NCBI RefSeq assembly: GCF_000222765.1
Contig: NZ_AFUE01000007.1
Location: 124,001-188,000, forward strand
Origin: Streptococcus cristatus ATCC 51100
Lineage (GTDB): Bacteria > Bacillota > Bacilli > Lactobacillales > Streptococcaceae
DNA length: 64,000 bases
Reading direction: 5' to 3'
The notes beneath the pieces are model-generated. The model worked only from the letters and a program-made list of their open reading frames with translations. It made no database searches and was not told the origin of the DNA. This document shows, in pieces, positions 39,399-47,218 of the stretch; position 1 is the first letter of the stretch, and each line of letters begins with the position of its first letter. A program made the position numbers and the translations under genes.

Positions 39399-40448
39399 TC
39401 AATCCTTGTCTGCTTCATTTTCTTTTACGAGATCTTTTTGTGAATCTTTTTCAGAGAGTTTTTGATCGATATACTTGTTAATGATTTCATAAAATTCCTT
39501 GGTCGCTTCACTATCTAATTTTGTCGAATTATGGACTTGATTGACTTTCAATTGAACAGATTGAATACCGTAAGAGGCTTGTTTTTGGTGAATTATTTCT
39601 AATTCTTCTTCTGAAATCGGGTCACCAACAATTGTCAAGACCAATTCATTGTCCCTTGACTTGTAGACTTGATTGATGACCGTATAATTGGCAAACTCTT
39701 TTCCTACAAACTGTTTGACACCTTCTTTTCGCGCTTGTTCTATAGTCAGAGTAACTGCCGAATAGCTGGCTGGAAGAACCAATATTGCTATCAAAGAAAG
39801 TAAAACAACTCTCATTTTTATGTTCAATTCTTTAAATGAAGATAAGGGAGATTTTCTCATCAAAATTCTTGTCCCAATAATATTGGCAAGCATAATAAAA
39901 ACACAATTGATTAAAAAGAGGTAGAAAGCTCCAAATAAAAAGCGGAAGTTCCCATTAGCCAAACCATAACCTGCTGTACAAATCGGCGGCATAAGAGCTG
40001 TAGCAATGGCTACTCCTGGCACAATATTGTTTGCTTCTTTTTTCCTTGAACCGATCACACCAGCAATTCCACCAGCAATGGCAATGAGGACATCCCAAAT
40101 GGTTGGAGAGGTTCGTGCGATCAGCTCGCTACTTGCATAAGATAAAGGAGAAATCCAGAAATACAGAGTCGAGACAAGTAAACTGACCAATACTTGAGTA
40201 AATAAAACCTCTAGAGATTGCTTGATTAAACGCGTATCAAAAATAGCTAAACCAAATCCGAGTCCAACAATCGATGTCATAAGAGGGGAAATCAGCATGG
40301 CTCCAATAATGACAGCAGTTGAATTCATATTTAAACCTATAGAGGCAATAAAAATCGCACACATCAAAATCACTGTATCTCTTAATCGAACATGAAGATC
40401 ATCATATAATTTCTCACGGTATTCACGAGTTGAATAGTTTCCGGACAT
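39399..40448 (-). CDS. DUF389 membrane protein
   Basis: 349 aa. Six or so membrane helices, with signatures IGLNMNSTAVIIGAMLISPLMTSIVG and IAGVIGSRKKEANNIVPGVAIATALMPPICTAGYGL. A C-terminal soluble part (about 240-349) ends in a very acidic tail. The family (TIGR00341) is widespread and of unknown function. AAAGGAG precedes the ATG. Confidence 0.88.
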   Translation of the reverse strand: MSGNYSTREYREKLYDDLHVRLRDTVILMCAIFIASIGLNMNSTAVIIGAMLISPLMTSIVGLGFGLAIFDTRLIKQSLEVLFTQVLVSLLVSTLYFWISPLSYASSELIARTSPTIWDVLIAIAGGIAGVIGSRKKEANNIVPGVAIATALMPPICTAGYGLANGNFRFLFGAFYLFLINCVFIMLANIIGTRILMRKSPLSSFKELNIKMRVVLLSLIAILVLPASYSAVTLTIEQARKEGVKQFVGKEFANYTVINQVYKSRDNELVLTIVGDPISEEELEIIHQKQASYGIQSVQLKVNQVHNSTKLDSEATKEFYEIINKYIDQKLSEKDSQKDLVKENEADKD

Positions 40449-40724
40449 TGGTTACTCCTTTTATTTCATATAATTTTTTCTGCCTGGATGATGGTAGAGA
40501 GACTTCTGTCCAATCTTACATATTTTTAATGCTCATCTGTCATTCTTTTGAAAATTATCCTTTAAATATCCATCAATCCATCCTTAACATTATATCAAAA
40601 ATTTTACAGTCTTTCTCTGAAGAAATCAATTAATCTAAAAGATAGAGAAAGGAAGTAATTTTTGTTTCCTTATCCGAAGATGAAAAAACGTTATCTCCTC
40701 TGAAAGAAGATGCCGTTTTAATCT

Positions 40725-41030
40725 TTAAACATGATGAGTGTGTTTGACAATCCATTGCTCCATTTTTATGTTCAACCAGAAGCCATAGATTCCAAACATG
40801 ATAATGGTTAGAAGAAACTACTTGATCCAGTTACCGAACAGTTGTGCTCCATTCCCGTCAAAGTATAGACGTTGCCCATCCACTACTGTGTGTTTGGTTT
40901 TCCAATTTTGCATCATGCAAACCGCCCAAGGTGTTGCGATCCCCAAGGTAAGCCCGCAAATTATGGCTACTAAGATAGAGTAGCCAATATAATCTAGGAT
41001 TCCTCCGTCAAAATAACTTTCAGATTTCAT
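40725..41030 (-). pseudogene. DUF898-like membrane protein gene with a nonsense codon
   Basis: The first 70 codons (SYFDGGILDYIGYSILVAII ... LFGNWIK) match the DUF898 family. A TAG at 40818-40820 then stops the frame where related proteins have Trp (NWIKW). Reading through, the frame goes on FLLTIIMFGIYGFWLNIKME and ends at 40725, completing the expected second helix pair. A single TGG to TAG change explains it. A promoter and ribosome site are still visible. Confidence 0.8.
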
Positions 41031-41088
41031 ATTATCTCCTTTATTTTTATATGTTTATATTCTAGGCACTCTATTGCATTATTATTTT

Positions 41089-41625
41089 TTACATTTGAAC
41101 AATCTTACGATAACTTCTTGAAGTAATCATAAAGATTAAAACATAGATGAGTGCAAAGATTCCACGGATTGATAAGGTTATCGTCAACATCATGGTCGCA
41201 TCGACTACTCCAATGACCTTTAGAATCAAGCTCAAAATATGATAAGCAAAGGCCAGATGGAGGAAGGCAAAGATTACAGGAAGAAAGAAAACGGTCAAGA
41301 TTTGCTTGTTAATAGTTTGCTTGATCTGCTTTTGATCCAAACCAACCTTTTGCAAAATTACAAAGCGTTCGCGGTCTTCATATCCTTCAGAGATTTGTTT
41401 GTAGTAGATGACTAATACAGTATCGACCATAAAGATAATGGATAGGAAGATACCTATAAAGAAGAAGCCACCAAACATTGCATTGCCTTCTTGGCTATTA
41501 TTTGCTTTACTAGATCCGTAAACAACGCTTTTCTGATTTTCAAAATGAAGCGATTGTTTATAAGGAGAGAACAAATCTTGTCCTCTCCAGAGTATGACTT
41601 TTTGGTAACCCACTACAGTTGACAA
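41089..41625 (-). pseudogene. 5'-truncated FtsX-type ABC permease (BceB-like)
   Basis: 178 codons remain that encode only the last part of a bacitracin/peptide-resistance permease: three helices (about 50-72, 112-135, 145-172) and the FtsX motif region YEDRERFVILQKVGLDQKQIKQTINKQI. Full-length members have about 650 aa. The frame upstream runs into a stop (KTPHLVFLSTVVGYQ) with no ribosome site, and no ATPase gene is present. It lies at the left edge of the rpsI island. Confidence 0.75.
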
Positions 41626-41683
41626 AAATACCAGATGAGGTGTTTTTTAGCATGCCCTTTATGGATCAAAAAGTGTTAAAAAT

Positions 41684-41727
41684 AAGACAGTAACCTCAGA
41701 ATAGCTACTGTCTTAACTCTTTTTTTA
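41684..41727 (+). terminator. Orphan terminator left of the island edge
   Basis: AAGACAGTA / TACTGTCTT, 9-bp perfect stem, then CTTTTTTT on the plus strand. No intact plus-strand gene ends here; it probably belonged to a lost gene. Confidence 0.7.
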
Positions 41728-41775
41728 CTTAAAGCCTTGATAGACTTGACAAATGGTAGAAAAGAGCCTGAATTT

Positions 41776-41834
41776 GGTGTGAAAAGTGGTGTGAATTTTG
41801 TTAAAAAACGTCAAAAAACACCCCATGGTGTGAA
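41776..41834. repeat. Three GGTGTGAA repeats beside the att-like copy
   Basis: GGTGTGAA is found at 41776-41783, 41788-41795 and 41827-41834, with a partly palindromic CACCCCATGGTGTG around the last. Short repeats next to an att site may be integrase arm-binding sites; that is inference from position. Confidence 0.45.
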
Positions 41835-41871
41835 CCATGAAGTGTTGTAAATGCTGTATTGTAGCCGTTTC

Positions 41872-41927
41872 TTAACGTTTTGAGAACTGGCTAGCTTTAC
41901 GAGCTTTCTTAAGACCTGATTTTTTCT
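41872..41927. repeat. att-like duplication of the rpsI 3' end (distal copy)
   Basis: TTAACGTTTTGAGAA (41872-41886) and the 26-bp stretch at 41893-41918 are identical to 46808-46822 and 46829-46854 in rpsI, with only four mismatches over 47 bp. On the minus strand the copy still encodes [13 protein letters not shown] and the stop, with synonymous changes (AGC CAG for TCA CAA). This is the hallmark of site-specific insertion at the rpsI 3' end. Confidence 0.9.
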
Positions 41928-42268
41928 ACATTATGATATTTATGGTAAATTATCACTAAAATCAAGTAATTTTAAGAGATAAATCCTCAATCTTTACATA
42001 TATAATCCTTTTGAAAATCGAGAGGTTATCAAAGGGTTATCACTTTTTAGTTTTCGGAGCTTATGTAGTTGAGAAATACGAAATACTGTATCATAAAGAT
42101 GATGTACAGTTTAGCAACAAATATACAGTTTCTTCGTGCCTGGACAATTTCTTTTTCTATCCTGAAGATATTTAAACAGTTCTATATATTATTTCTTGTG
42201 AGTAATTTTCATCAAAAAATTTCATAGAGTAGCTCCCTAGAATCATGGAAAAGTAGTAAAAATAGTTG
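41928..42268. other. AT-rich stretch without gene inside the island
   Basis: No frame with a ribosome site, no clear terminator and no repeat. It may be remnant element DNA. Confidence 0.5.
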
Positions 42269-42607
42269 TTATCCTAGTTGATTAAAAAAATCTCTGATTT
42301 CCTCATCCTTTATAAAATAATATATAATTTTCCCCTCTCTTCTAGTGTCCAAGATGTTTTGATTGGCTAGTTTACGAAGATGGTGGGAGGCAGATGCCAT
42401 ACTGAGATTTAATAAACAGGCTATATCGCAGACACAGAGTTCTTCGACGGCAAGGAGATAAAAGATGATATTTATCTGTTTATTATCGGTAAATTTTGAT
42501 AAAATGCGAAGTGATTTTTGGACTTCTTCCTTTTCAAGGTAGTTCGTTGCGGTTGTAACATTTTGTTGATTAATAACATCCACTTGACAGATACTATCTT
42601 TTTTCAT
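42269..42607 (-). CDS. cadX: ArsR/SmtB-family cadmium-responsive repressor (CadX/CadC type)
   Basis: 112 aa winged-helix repressor. The metal-site motif ELCVCDIACLL (CxC at helix 4), a further N-terminal Cys (SICQVDV) and the recognition helix SMASASHHLRKLANQ are as in CadC/CadX. Cd(II), Pb(II) or Zn(II) would release it from DNA. I start at MKKDSICQ behind AGGAGA; ten upstream in-frame codons overlap the cadD end. It follows cadD closely. Confidence 0.9.
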   Translation of the reverse strand: MKKDSICQVDVINQQNVTTATNYLEKEEVQKSLRILSKFTDNKQINIIFYLLAVEELCVCDIACLLNLSMASASHHLRKLANQNILDTRREGKIIYYFIKDEEIRDFFNQLG

Positions 42608-42618
42608 AATTTTTTCTC

Positions 42619-43233
42619 CTAGCCCAACACAGCCCATAGCATGTCAAAGCTGTTGTTTTCAATCAGGATATACATCCCCAATCCTAAATAGACAACGGCA
42701 ATAAACCATCTGCTATATTTTTCCAAAGTTTCTCCAACAGAAGGGACTTGTGCCAATTTTTGGGCAGAAAAAATCAAGAGATAAATCATGACTAGAAAAG
42801 TAAGTAAAGTCACTATCAAATTCGCTAAATTTAAGGTGGTAAAATATGGGACAAAGACACCAATATTGTCAGCGCCACAACTTGCAAAAGTAATCATAGC
42901 GACTAGAAAAATCAGGTTTTTATTGTCTTTTCGCAAACCATCTTTTGCAATAGCTTCTCCATCAGAATCTCCTAAAAGCAAAACTTTGAGGCCTAGGAAA
43001 ATTGGAATCAAACCGAGTAAACCTAAAATCTCTTTACTAGGAATATAATTTAAGACAAATGCAAAAAGCAAACTTAGCAATATTAGACTAACAGAGCCTA
43101 GAAATTGTCCTAAATAGATGTTAATGATGTCCCTTCTGCTTTTTCTTTTGGCAAAAAATAACATTAGAATAATAAGTAAGTCTACGGCTGTCCCAGAATA
43201 CAGGATTATTGAAGTAACAATATTTTGAATCAT
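42619..43233 (-). CDS. cadD: Cadmium resistance transporter CadD
   Basis: 204 aa, five to six membrane helices, close to the usual 205 aa of the CadD family. The segments MLFFAKRKSRRDIINIYLGQFLGS and FASCGADNIGVFVPYFTTL are characteristic. It exports or sequesters Cd and is normally paired with a CadX-type regulator, as here. The ATG of MIQNIVTS follows GAGG. It is expressed from a perfect TTGACA/TAGAAT promoter with an ArsR-type operator in the leader. Confidence 0.9.
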   Translation of the reverse strand: MIQNIVTSIILYSGTAVDLLIILMLFFAKRKSRRDIINIYLGQFLGSVSLILLSLLFAFVLNYIPSKEILGLLGLIPIFLGLKVLLLGDSDGEAIAKDGLRKDNKNLIFLVAMITFASCGADNIGVFVPYFTTLNLANLIVTLLTFLVMIYLLIFSAQKLAQVPSVGETLEKYSRWFIAVVYLGLGMYILIENNSFDMLWAVLG

Positions 43234-43242
43234 AAAATACCT

Positions 43243-43264
43243 CATTCAAATATATTTTTGAATG
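43243..43264. promoter_or_regulatory. CadX operator
   Basis: CATTCAAATATATTTTTGAATG has the 7-2-7 pattern TCAAATA-TA-TTTTTGA typical of CadC/CadX operators. It lies between the cadD -10 and the ribosome site. Confidence 0.75.
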
Positions 43265-43265
43265 T

Positions 43266-43294
43266 ATTCTAACATTAAACTTTGTAGATGTCAA
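43266..43294 (-). promoter_or_regulatory. cadD-cadX promoter
   Basis: TTGACA (43289-43294), 17 bp and TAGAAT (43266-43271) on the minus strand. Confidence 0.85.
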
Positions 43295-43418
43295 CTTAAA
43301 ATCCACCAATTAATAATTGCATGTCAATATTTGTATTGTGAAACTAGTTTCAGAAATATATAGTCTTAAAGTATGTCCACTGCCAATGGTTTTTTCAATA
43401 TTTAAGAGGAGATTTATA

Positions 43419-43577
43419 ATGGTTCATTTCTATAAATTTATAAACGAGTTATATATTTTGTTTAACCAATTATTAACTATTTTTATCAATAATCTCTTCA
43501 TTAATTTGTACTTTTTAATTTTGATTTATTTTTCGTGCATATTTTATATGAATTTAATTCTAATACATTTTAAATAA
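43419..43577 (+). CDS. Possible small hydrophobic protein (52 aa)
   Basis: A frame of 52 codons starts at an ATG 7 nt after AGAGGAG, an excellent ribosome site. The product is almost all Phe, Ile, Leu, Tyr and Asn (MVHFYKFINELYILFNQLLT then a long hydrophobic part) and would be one or two membrane helices. Very AT-rich DNA can make such frames by chance. No promoter is certain. It stands between the cad genes and the left IS-like end. Confidence 0.4.
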   Translation: MVHFYKFINELYILFNQLLTIFINNLFINLYFLILIYFSCIFYMNLILIHFK

Positions 43578-43596
43578 AAAATACGCAATTTTAATT

Positions 43597-43629
43597 GGCA
43601 CTGACCCCCGTAAATGAGAATTAAATAAA
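43597..43629 (+). repeat. Left 33-bp inverted repeat of the copper unit
   Basis: The sequence starts GGCACTGACCCC and ends TGAGAATTAAATAAA. It matches the reverse complement of 46644-46676 at 27 of 33 positions. Confidence 0.8.
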
Positions 43630-43750
43630 AACACCTCCAAGTTGGATTTGGTACAATATAATCAAATGCTCATGGAGGTGTCTTTTTATGGTTAAAAAAC
43701 GTGTGGAGACGGTGGTATTATTGTCAAGAAAATAGAATAACAAGCTATAA
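43597..43750 (+). mobile_element. Remnant of an insertion-sequence left end
   Basis: After the terminal repeat, ACACCTCCA (43631-43639) and TGGAGGTGT (43673-43681) form a hairpin followed by CTTTTT, a common device that blocks outside transcription into a transposase. A promoter-like TTGGAT...TATAAT lies within, and ATGGTTAAAAAACG at 43688 looks like a transposase start that ends after about 13 codons. The family is not identified. Confidence 0.55.
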
Positions 43751-43808
43751 AACTGTCGAAATAGGTGGCTTTTAGGATTTTAACAGAAATCAGTTCTATA
43801 ATAAATTA

Positions 43809-43855
43809 AAAATCGTGTTGGCAGAAAAATCGTCTACTTCTACCAACACGATTTT
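43809..43855. terminator. Bidirectional terminator downstream of copB
   Basis: AAAATCGTGTTGG / CCAACACGATTTT, a 13-bp perfect stem with T residues on both strands, 85 bp after copB. Confidence 0.8.
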
Positions 43856-43939
43856 ACAAAGAGCCATTACTTACATCTCTTTTTCTCCTGTAAAACTATT
43901 GTATCTTGATACTTTAAGGAGTTTCAATCATTCGATCTG

Positions 43940-46090
43940 TTAACCGTTATTTTTTGGATCTAAACGTAATAACATAGCATTAATGGCGACGATGACTGTT
44001 GACACAGACATTAGGATTGCTCCTAATGCAGGGCTTAATGTGATACCAATAGGAGCCAAAATTCCTGCAGCTAGAGGGATAGCTATAAAGTTATAACCAG
44101 CTCCCCAAAATAGGTTTTGTTTCATTTTACGAGTTGTTTTGTGTGCTAATTCAATGAATGATTCAATATCTCCTGGATCAGATTGAGTCAATATGACATC
44201 AGCTGAATCCAACGCAACTTGAGTTCCAGCACCTATAGCTATACCAACATCTGCTAAGGCAAGAGAAGGAGCATCATTTACACCATCACCTACCATGATA
44301 ACTTTCTTTCCTTCATCTTTAAGTGTTTTAACTAACTCATATTTGTCTTGTGGAGATTGATTTGATCTATATTCAATCCCTAAATCTACTGCCGCGCCTT
44401 GAGCCGCTTTTTCATTATCACCTGTTGCCATAATTGGTCGAATATTGTTCTTTTTAAGAGCTTTAATTAACTCTTTACTCGTTGGTTTTAATTCGTCCCC
44501 TAAAGCTACAGCACCAATGGCATCATCGTTTTCTACTAAGACACTAAGAGTTGCTCCTTTTGGAGTATCCATATCAAGATTACGTCCATAGGCTTTTTGA
44601 CTGATTAATTGGTAACGGTGCCCACCTGCTTTACCCTCTACTCCAGCACCGGAAATCACATCAATCGAATCAAAAGATGCTGGACGTATATTTTGCTGCT
44701 CGGCGAAACTTATAATTGATTGAGCAATTGGGTGGCTAGATCCTCCTTCAATACCTGCCAATAAGGCAATGATTTCCTCTTTTGTATATTTGTCATTAAG
44801 AAGTTTTACATCTAATACTTTAAATTCACCAGTTGTTAAAGTACCCGTTTTATCTAAAATCATCACATCTGCATCTTGAGCTATTTCTAAGGCTTGGCGG
44901 TCTTTTACTAGTAAGCCACGGCTAGCTCCTAAGCTTGTGCTACGGGCGGTTACCAATGGAATAGCCAGACCCAATGCGTGCGGACAAGCAATAACTAATG
45001 TAGTAATAGTAAATATAACTGCCGTTGGGATATCTCCAATAATCATCCACACTACAAAAGCAATTAGCGCGACAATAACAGCAATATAGAAGAGCCACCC
45101 TGCAACCTTTTGCGCAATATTTTCTGCCCTGGAAGGCTGACTTTGAGCTTGGCTGATTAAATTCTGTACTTGAGAGATAAAGGATTGATCACCTGTCTCA
45201 AGCACTTTAATATAAAGAACCCCTTCTCCATTTGTTGAGCCCCCGATTACTTCATCGCCAGGGCCTTTTTTTACTGCTTTTGACTCCCCAGTTAGAAGAG
45301 CTTCATTTAAACGTGATTCGCCACGCTCGATAATCCCGTCTGCTGGCACATTTTCTCCGGCTTGAACACGAATTAAATCACCTATCTTTAAGTCAGCAAC
45401 TGGTCGTGTTTCAATTGAATCGTCTTCTAATACAACGTGAGCATCTTTCGGCACTAACTTAGCCAATGCTGCTTGTGCGTCTCCTGCTTCTCCAATAGCT
45501 TTCATCTCAATCCAGTGACCTAATAGCATGATTAATAGTAATGAAGCAAATTCAAAGAAAAAGTCCATCACGTGTTCACCCGTTACGTAGGTAATGATCA
45601 CAGCATAAATACTGTATAAATATGAAACACTTATACCTAAAGAAACGAGTGCCATCATTCCAGGTTTTTTTTGTTTAAATTCGTCAACTGCACCTTGATA
45701 GAATGGACGTCCACCATAAATAATTAATATAGTAGATAAAATAGCTACTACAATATCAGAATATGGAAAAGTAAACTGGAATGGTAGTTCAAATCCATGC
45801 AAAGGGACTAAGAGCATAATAATGATTCCTAGTGGCAATGACTTTAAGAAAAGTTCCTTAAAGCTTCCGTGATGATGGTGGGCATGCCCACTGTGTCCGC
45901 TGTGATTATGCCCACTGTGCCCGCTGTGATCATGTCCACTGTGCCCGCAGTGATCATGCCCAGCATGATGTACTTGATGTTGATCCTTATGGTATCCATG
46001 TTCATCTGTGATTCCATGCTCGTGTTTTAACTTATCCATGTCGTCATAATCATGGTGATTATGGGACGAATATTTGTTGTCATTATTCAT
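43940..46090 (-). CDS. copB: Copper-exporting P-type ATPase CopB
   Basis: 716 aa P1B-type ATPase. The N-terminal 77 residues form a His-rich metal-binding region with tandem GHSGHDHSGHSGHNHSGHSG repeats in place of CxxC domains. The membrane metal site is CPH (Cys369) as in Enterococcus hirae CopB, the phospho-Asp is Asp413 in DKTGTLT, and TGES and GDGVNDAP are present. It expels copper, perhaps also silver. It is downstream of copY; copA and copZ are absent from this cluster. Confidence 0.93.
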   Translation of the reverse strand: MNNDNKYSSHNHHDYDDMDKLKHEHGITDEHGYHKDQHQVHHAGHDHCGHSGHDHSGHSGHNHSGHSGHAHHHHGSFKELFLKSLPLGIIIMLLVPLHGFELPFQFTFPYSDIVVAILSTILIIYGGRPFYQGAVDEFKQKKPGMMALVSLGISVSYLYSIYAVIITYVTGEHVMDFFFEFASLLLIMLLGHWIEMKAIGEAGDAQAALAKLVPKDAHVVLEDDSIETRPVADLKIGDLIRVQAGENVPADGIIERGESRLNEALLTGESKAVKKGPGDEVIGGSTNGEGVLYIKVLETGDQSFISQVQNLISQAQSQPSRAENIAQKVAGWLFYIAVIVALIAFVVWMIIGDIPTAVIFTITTLVIACPHALGLAIPLVTARSTSLGASRGLLVKDRQALEIAQDADVMILDKTGTLTTGEFKVLDVKLLNDKYTKEEIIALLAGIEGGSSHPIAQSIISFAEQQNIRPASFDSIDVISGAGVEGKAGGHRYQLISQKAYGRNLDMDTPKGATLSVLVENDDAIGAVALGDELKPTSKELIKALKKNNIRPIMATGDNEKAAQGAAVDLGIEYRSNQSPQDKYELVKTLKDEGKKVIMVGDGVNDAPSLALADVGIAIGAGTQVALDSADVILTQSDPGDIESFIELAHKTTRKMKQNLFWGAGYNFIAIPLAAGILAPIGITLSPALGAILMSVSTVIVAINAMLLRLDPKNNG

Positions 46091-46109
46091 TTTAAATTCC
46101 TCCTTATGC

Positions 46110-46559
46110 TTAATGATGATGCAAATGACATTCGCATTGTTCTTCTGGACAATTGCAATCCACTTCTTCTACTGCGAAAGATTTTTTCATCTCTAATATT
46201 TTTTCTAGTCTATCTATATCATCGAAGCTTAAAACATGATCTTCAATGATGCTTCCTATTACATTTCCGACTTTCTTATTGCAAATCCGTTTAAAAATAT
46301 CTTCTGCATAATTCCTTACGGCTTCTTTCTCTTCAATATTGGCAGTGTAAATAAACTTTCTACCTTCTTGCTCTGTATTTAGTACGCCTTTTCCAACTAA
46401 TCGACCTAAGATCGTTTTGATAGTGGATTGTGTCCAGTCCATTTTTTCTTGCAATACGGAAATGACTTTTTTACTAGTTACTCGATCATTTGCCCAAACT
46501 ACACGCATGACTTCCCATTCTGCATCTGTGATATAAGTATTAAGTTCTATTGTGCTCAT
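46110..46559 (-). CDS. copY: Copper-responsive repressor CopY
   Basis: 149 aa, BlaI/MecI/CopY family. The winged helix (TDAEWEVMRVVWANDRVTSKKVISVLQEKMDWTQSTIKTILGRLV) is followed by a dimer part and the C-terminal metal hook CNCPEEQCEC (CxCx4CxC), then HLHHH. Zn keeps it on DNA; Cu(I) displaces Zn and releases it. I start at MSTIELN after AAGGAG; a longer in-frame form covers the cop box. Two cop boxes lie upstream. Confidence 0.93.
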   Translation of the reverse strand: MSTIELNTYITDAEWEVMRVVWANDRVTSKKVISVLQEKMDWTQSTIKTILGRLVGKGVLNTEQEGRKFIYTANIEEKEAVRNYAEDIFKRICNKKVGNVIGSIIEDHVLSFDDIDRLEKILEMKKSFAVEEVDCNCPEEQCECHLHHH

Positions 46560-46580
46560 TCTCCTTTCCTCCTCGTCGTT

Positions 46581-46623
46581 TACAAATGTAAACAAATATG
46601 TTCAAAATAAGTTTACCATTGTA
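46581..46623. promoter_or_regulatory. Two cop boxes
   Basis: TACAAATGTA (46581-46590) fits the CopY box TACANNTGTA exactly, and TACCATTGTA (46614-46623) fits at all but one base. They are 33 bp apart, about three helical turns, and the second covers the -10 of the copYB promoter. Confidence 0.88.
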
Positions 46624-46638
46624 AACGAATTATGTCAA
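46610..46638 (-). promoter_or_regulatory. copYB promoter
   Basis: TTGACA (46633-46638), 17 bp and TAAACT (46610-46615) on the minus strand. The -35 lies 6 bp inside the right inverted repeat. Confidence 0.75.
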
Positions 46639-46643
46639 GTCTT

Positions 46644-46676
46644 TTTATTAAATTCTCACTTTTTGGGGTCAGTCCC
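46644..46676 (-). repeat. Right 33-bp inverted repeat of the copper unit
   Basis: Read on the minus strand it starts GGGACTGACCCC and ends TGAGAATTTAATAAA. Mate of 43597-43629. No target duplication is obvious beside either end. Confidence 0.8.
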
Positions 46677-46752
46677 TTAAAACATGCTATTTTTATCATT
46701 GATAAATATTAATAGCTAACTTTCCGAAAAACAACTATTTTTTATACAAAAA

Positions 46753-46784
46753 AGACATCCAAGAGTAAATTCTTGAATGTCTGT
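46753..46784 (-). terminator. rpsI terminator
   Basis: AGACAT-CAAGA / TCTTG-ATGTCT on the minus strand followed by TTTTTT. Confidence 0.8.
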
Positions 46785-46807
46785 AAACGTTGATATAATC
46801 GGTTCGA

Positions 46808-46863
46808 TTAACGTTTTGAGAATTGTGAAGCTTTACGAGCTTTCTTAAGACCTGGTTTCTTAC
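46808..46863. repeat. att-like rpsI 3' end (proximal copy)
   Basis: The part of rpsI matched by 41872-41927 in the same orientation. See the distal copy. Confidence 0.88.
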
Positions 46864-47200
46864 GTTCTACCATACGAGCATCACGAGTAAGAAGGCCTGC
46901 GCGTTTCAATGAATCGCGGAAGTCTGGGTCTACTTGAAGAAGGGCACGAGCGATACCGTGACGGATAGCTCCTGATTGACCAGCGTAGCCACCACCATCA
47001 ACGTTTACGAAAACGTCGTATTGACCAACAGTTGAAGTAACTGCGAATGGTTGGTTGATAACCAAACGAAGGTCAGCGTGTGGGATGTACTCTTCAACAT
47101 CTTTTTTGTTTACAGTGATTTTACCAGTTCCTGGAACAAGGCGAACGCGTGCAACAGCGTTTTTACGACGTCCAGTACCTGCATATTGTGCTTGTGACAT
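46808..47200 (-). CDS. rpsI: Ribosomal protein S9
   Basis: 130 aa small-subunit protein, intact: [21 protein letters not shown] at the N-terminus and the basic tail [17 protein letters not shown] that reaches the ribosomal P site. Its last 47 bases or so are duplicated 4.9 kb away, and the gene is complete in spite of the insertion because the element carries the 3' end. It follows rplM in the usual operon. Confidence 0.97.
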   Translation of the reverse strand: MSQAQYAGTGRRKNAVARVRLVPGTGKITVNKKDVEEYIPHADLRLVINQPFAVTSTVGQYDVFVNVDGGGYAGQSGAIRHGIARALLQVDPDFRDSLKRAGLLTRDARMVERKKPGLKKARKASQFSKR

Positions 47201-47218
47201 ACTTTATTGTTCCTTTCC

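Larger units (their letters stand above)
41872..46863. mobile_element. Putative cis-mobilizable island in rpsI with Cd and Cu resistance
   Basis: The segment between the two rpsI 3'-end copies is about 4.9 kb. It carries cadX-cadD and copY-copB, IS remnants and AT-rich intergenic DNA, but no integrase, relaxase or conjugation gene. rpsI is, from published surveys as I recall them, one of the integration sites of streptococcal ICEs. An att-flanked element without recombinase is either a decayed ICE/IME or a CIME mobilised in trans. Confidence 0.75.

Noticed and set aside
41730-41852. Plus-strand open stretch ending HGVNHEVL as an integrase C-terminus
   Set aside because: The frame has no start or ribosome site and runs back into a terminator hairpin; no recombinase motif is recognisable in it.
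46784-46797. cre-like TGTAAACGTTGATA downstream of rpsI
   Set aside because: It lies at a terminator with no promoter to control, and two consensus positions fail.
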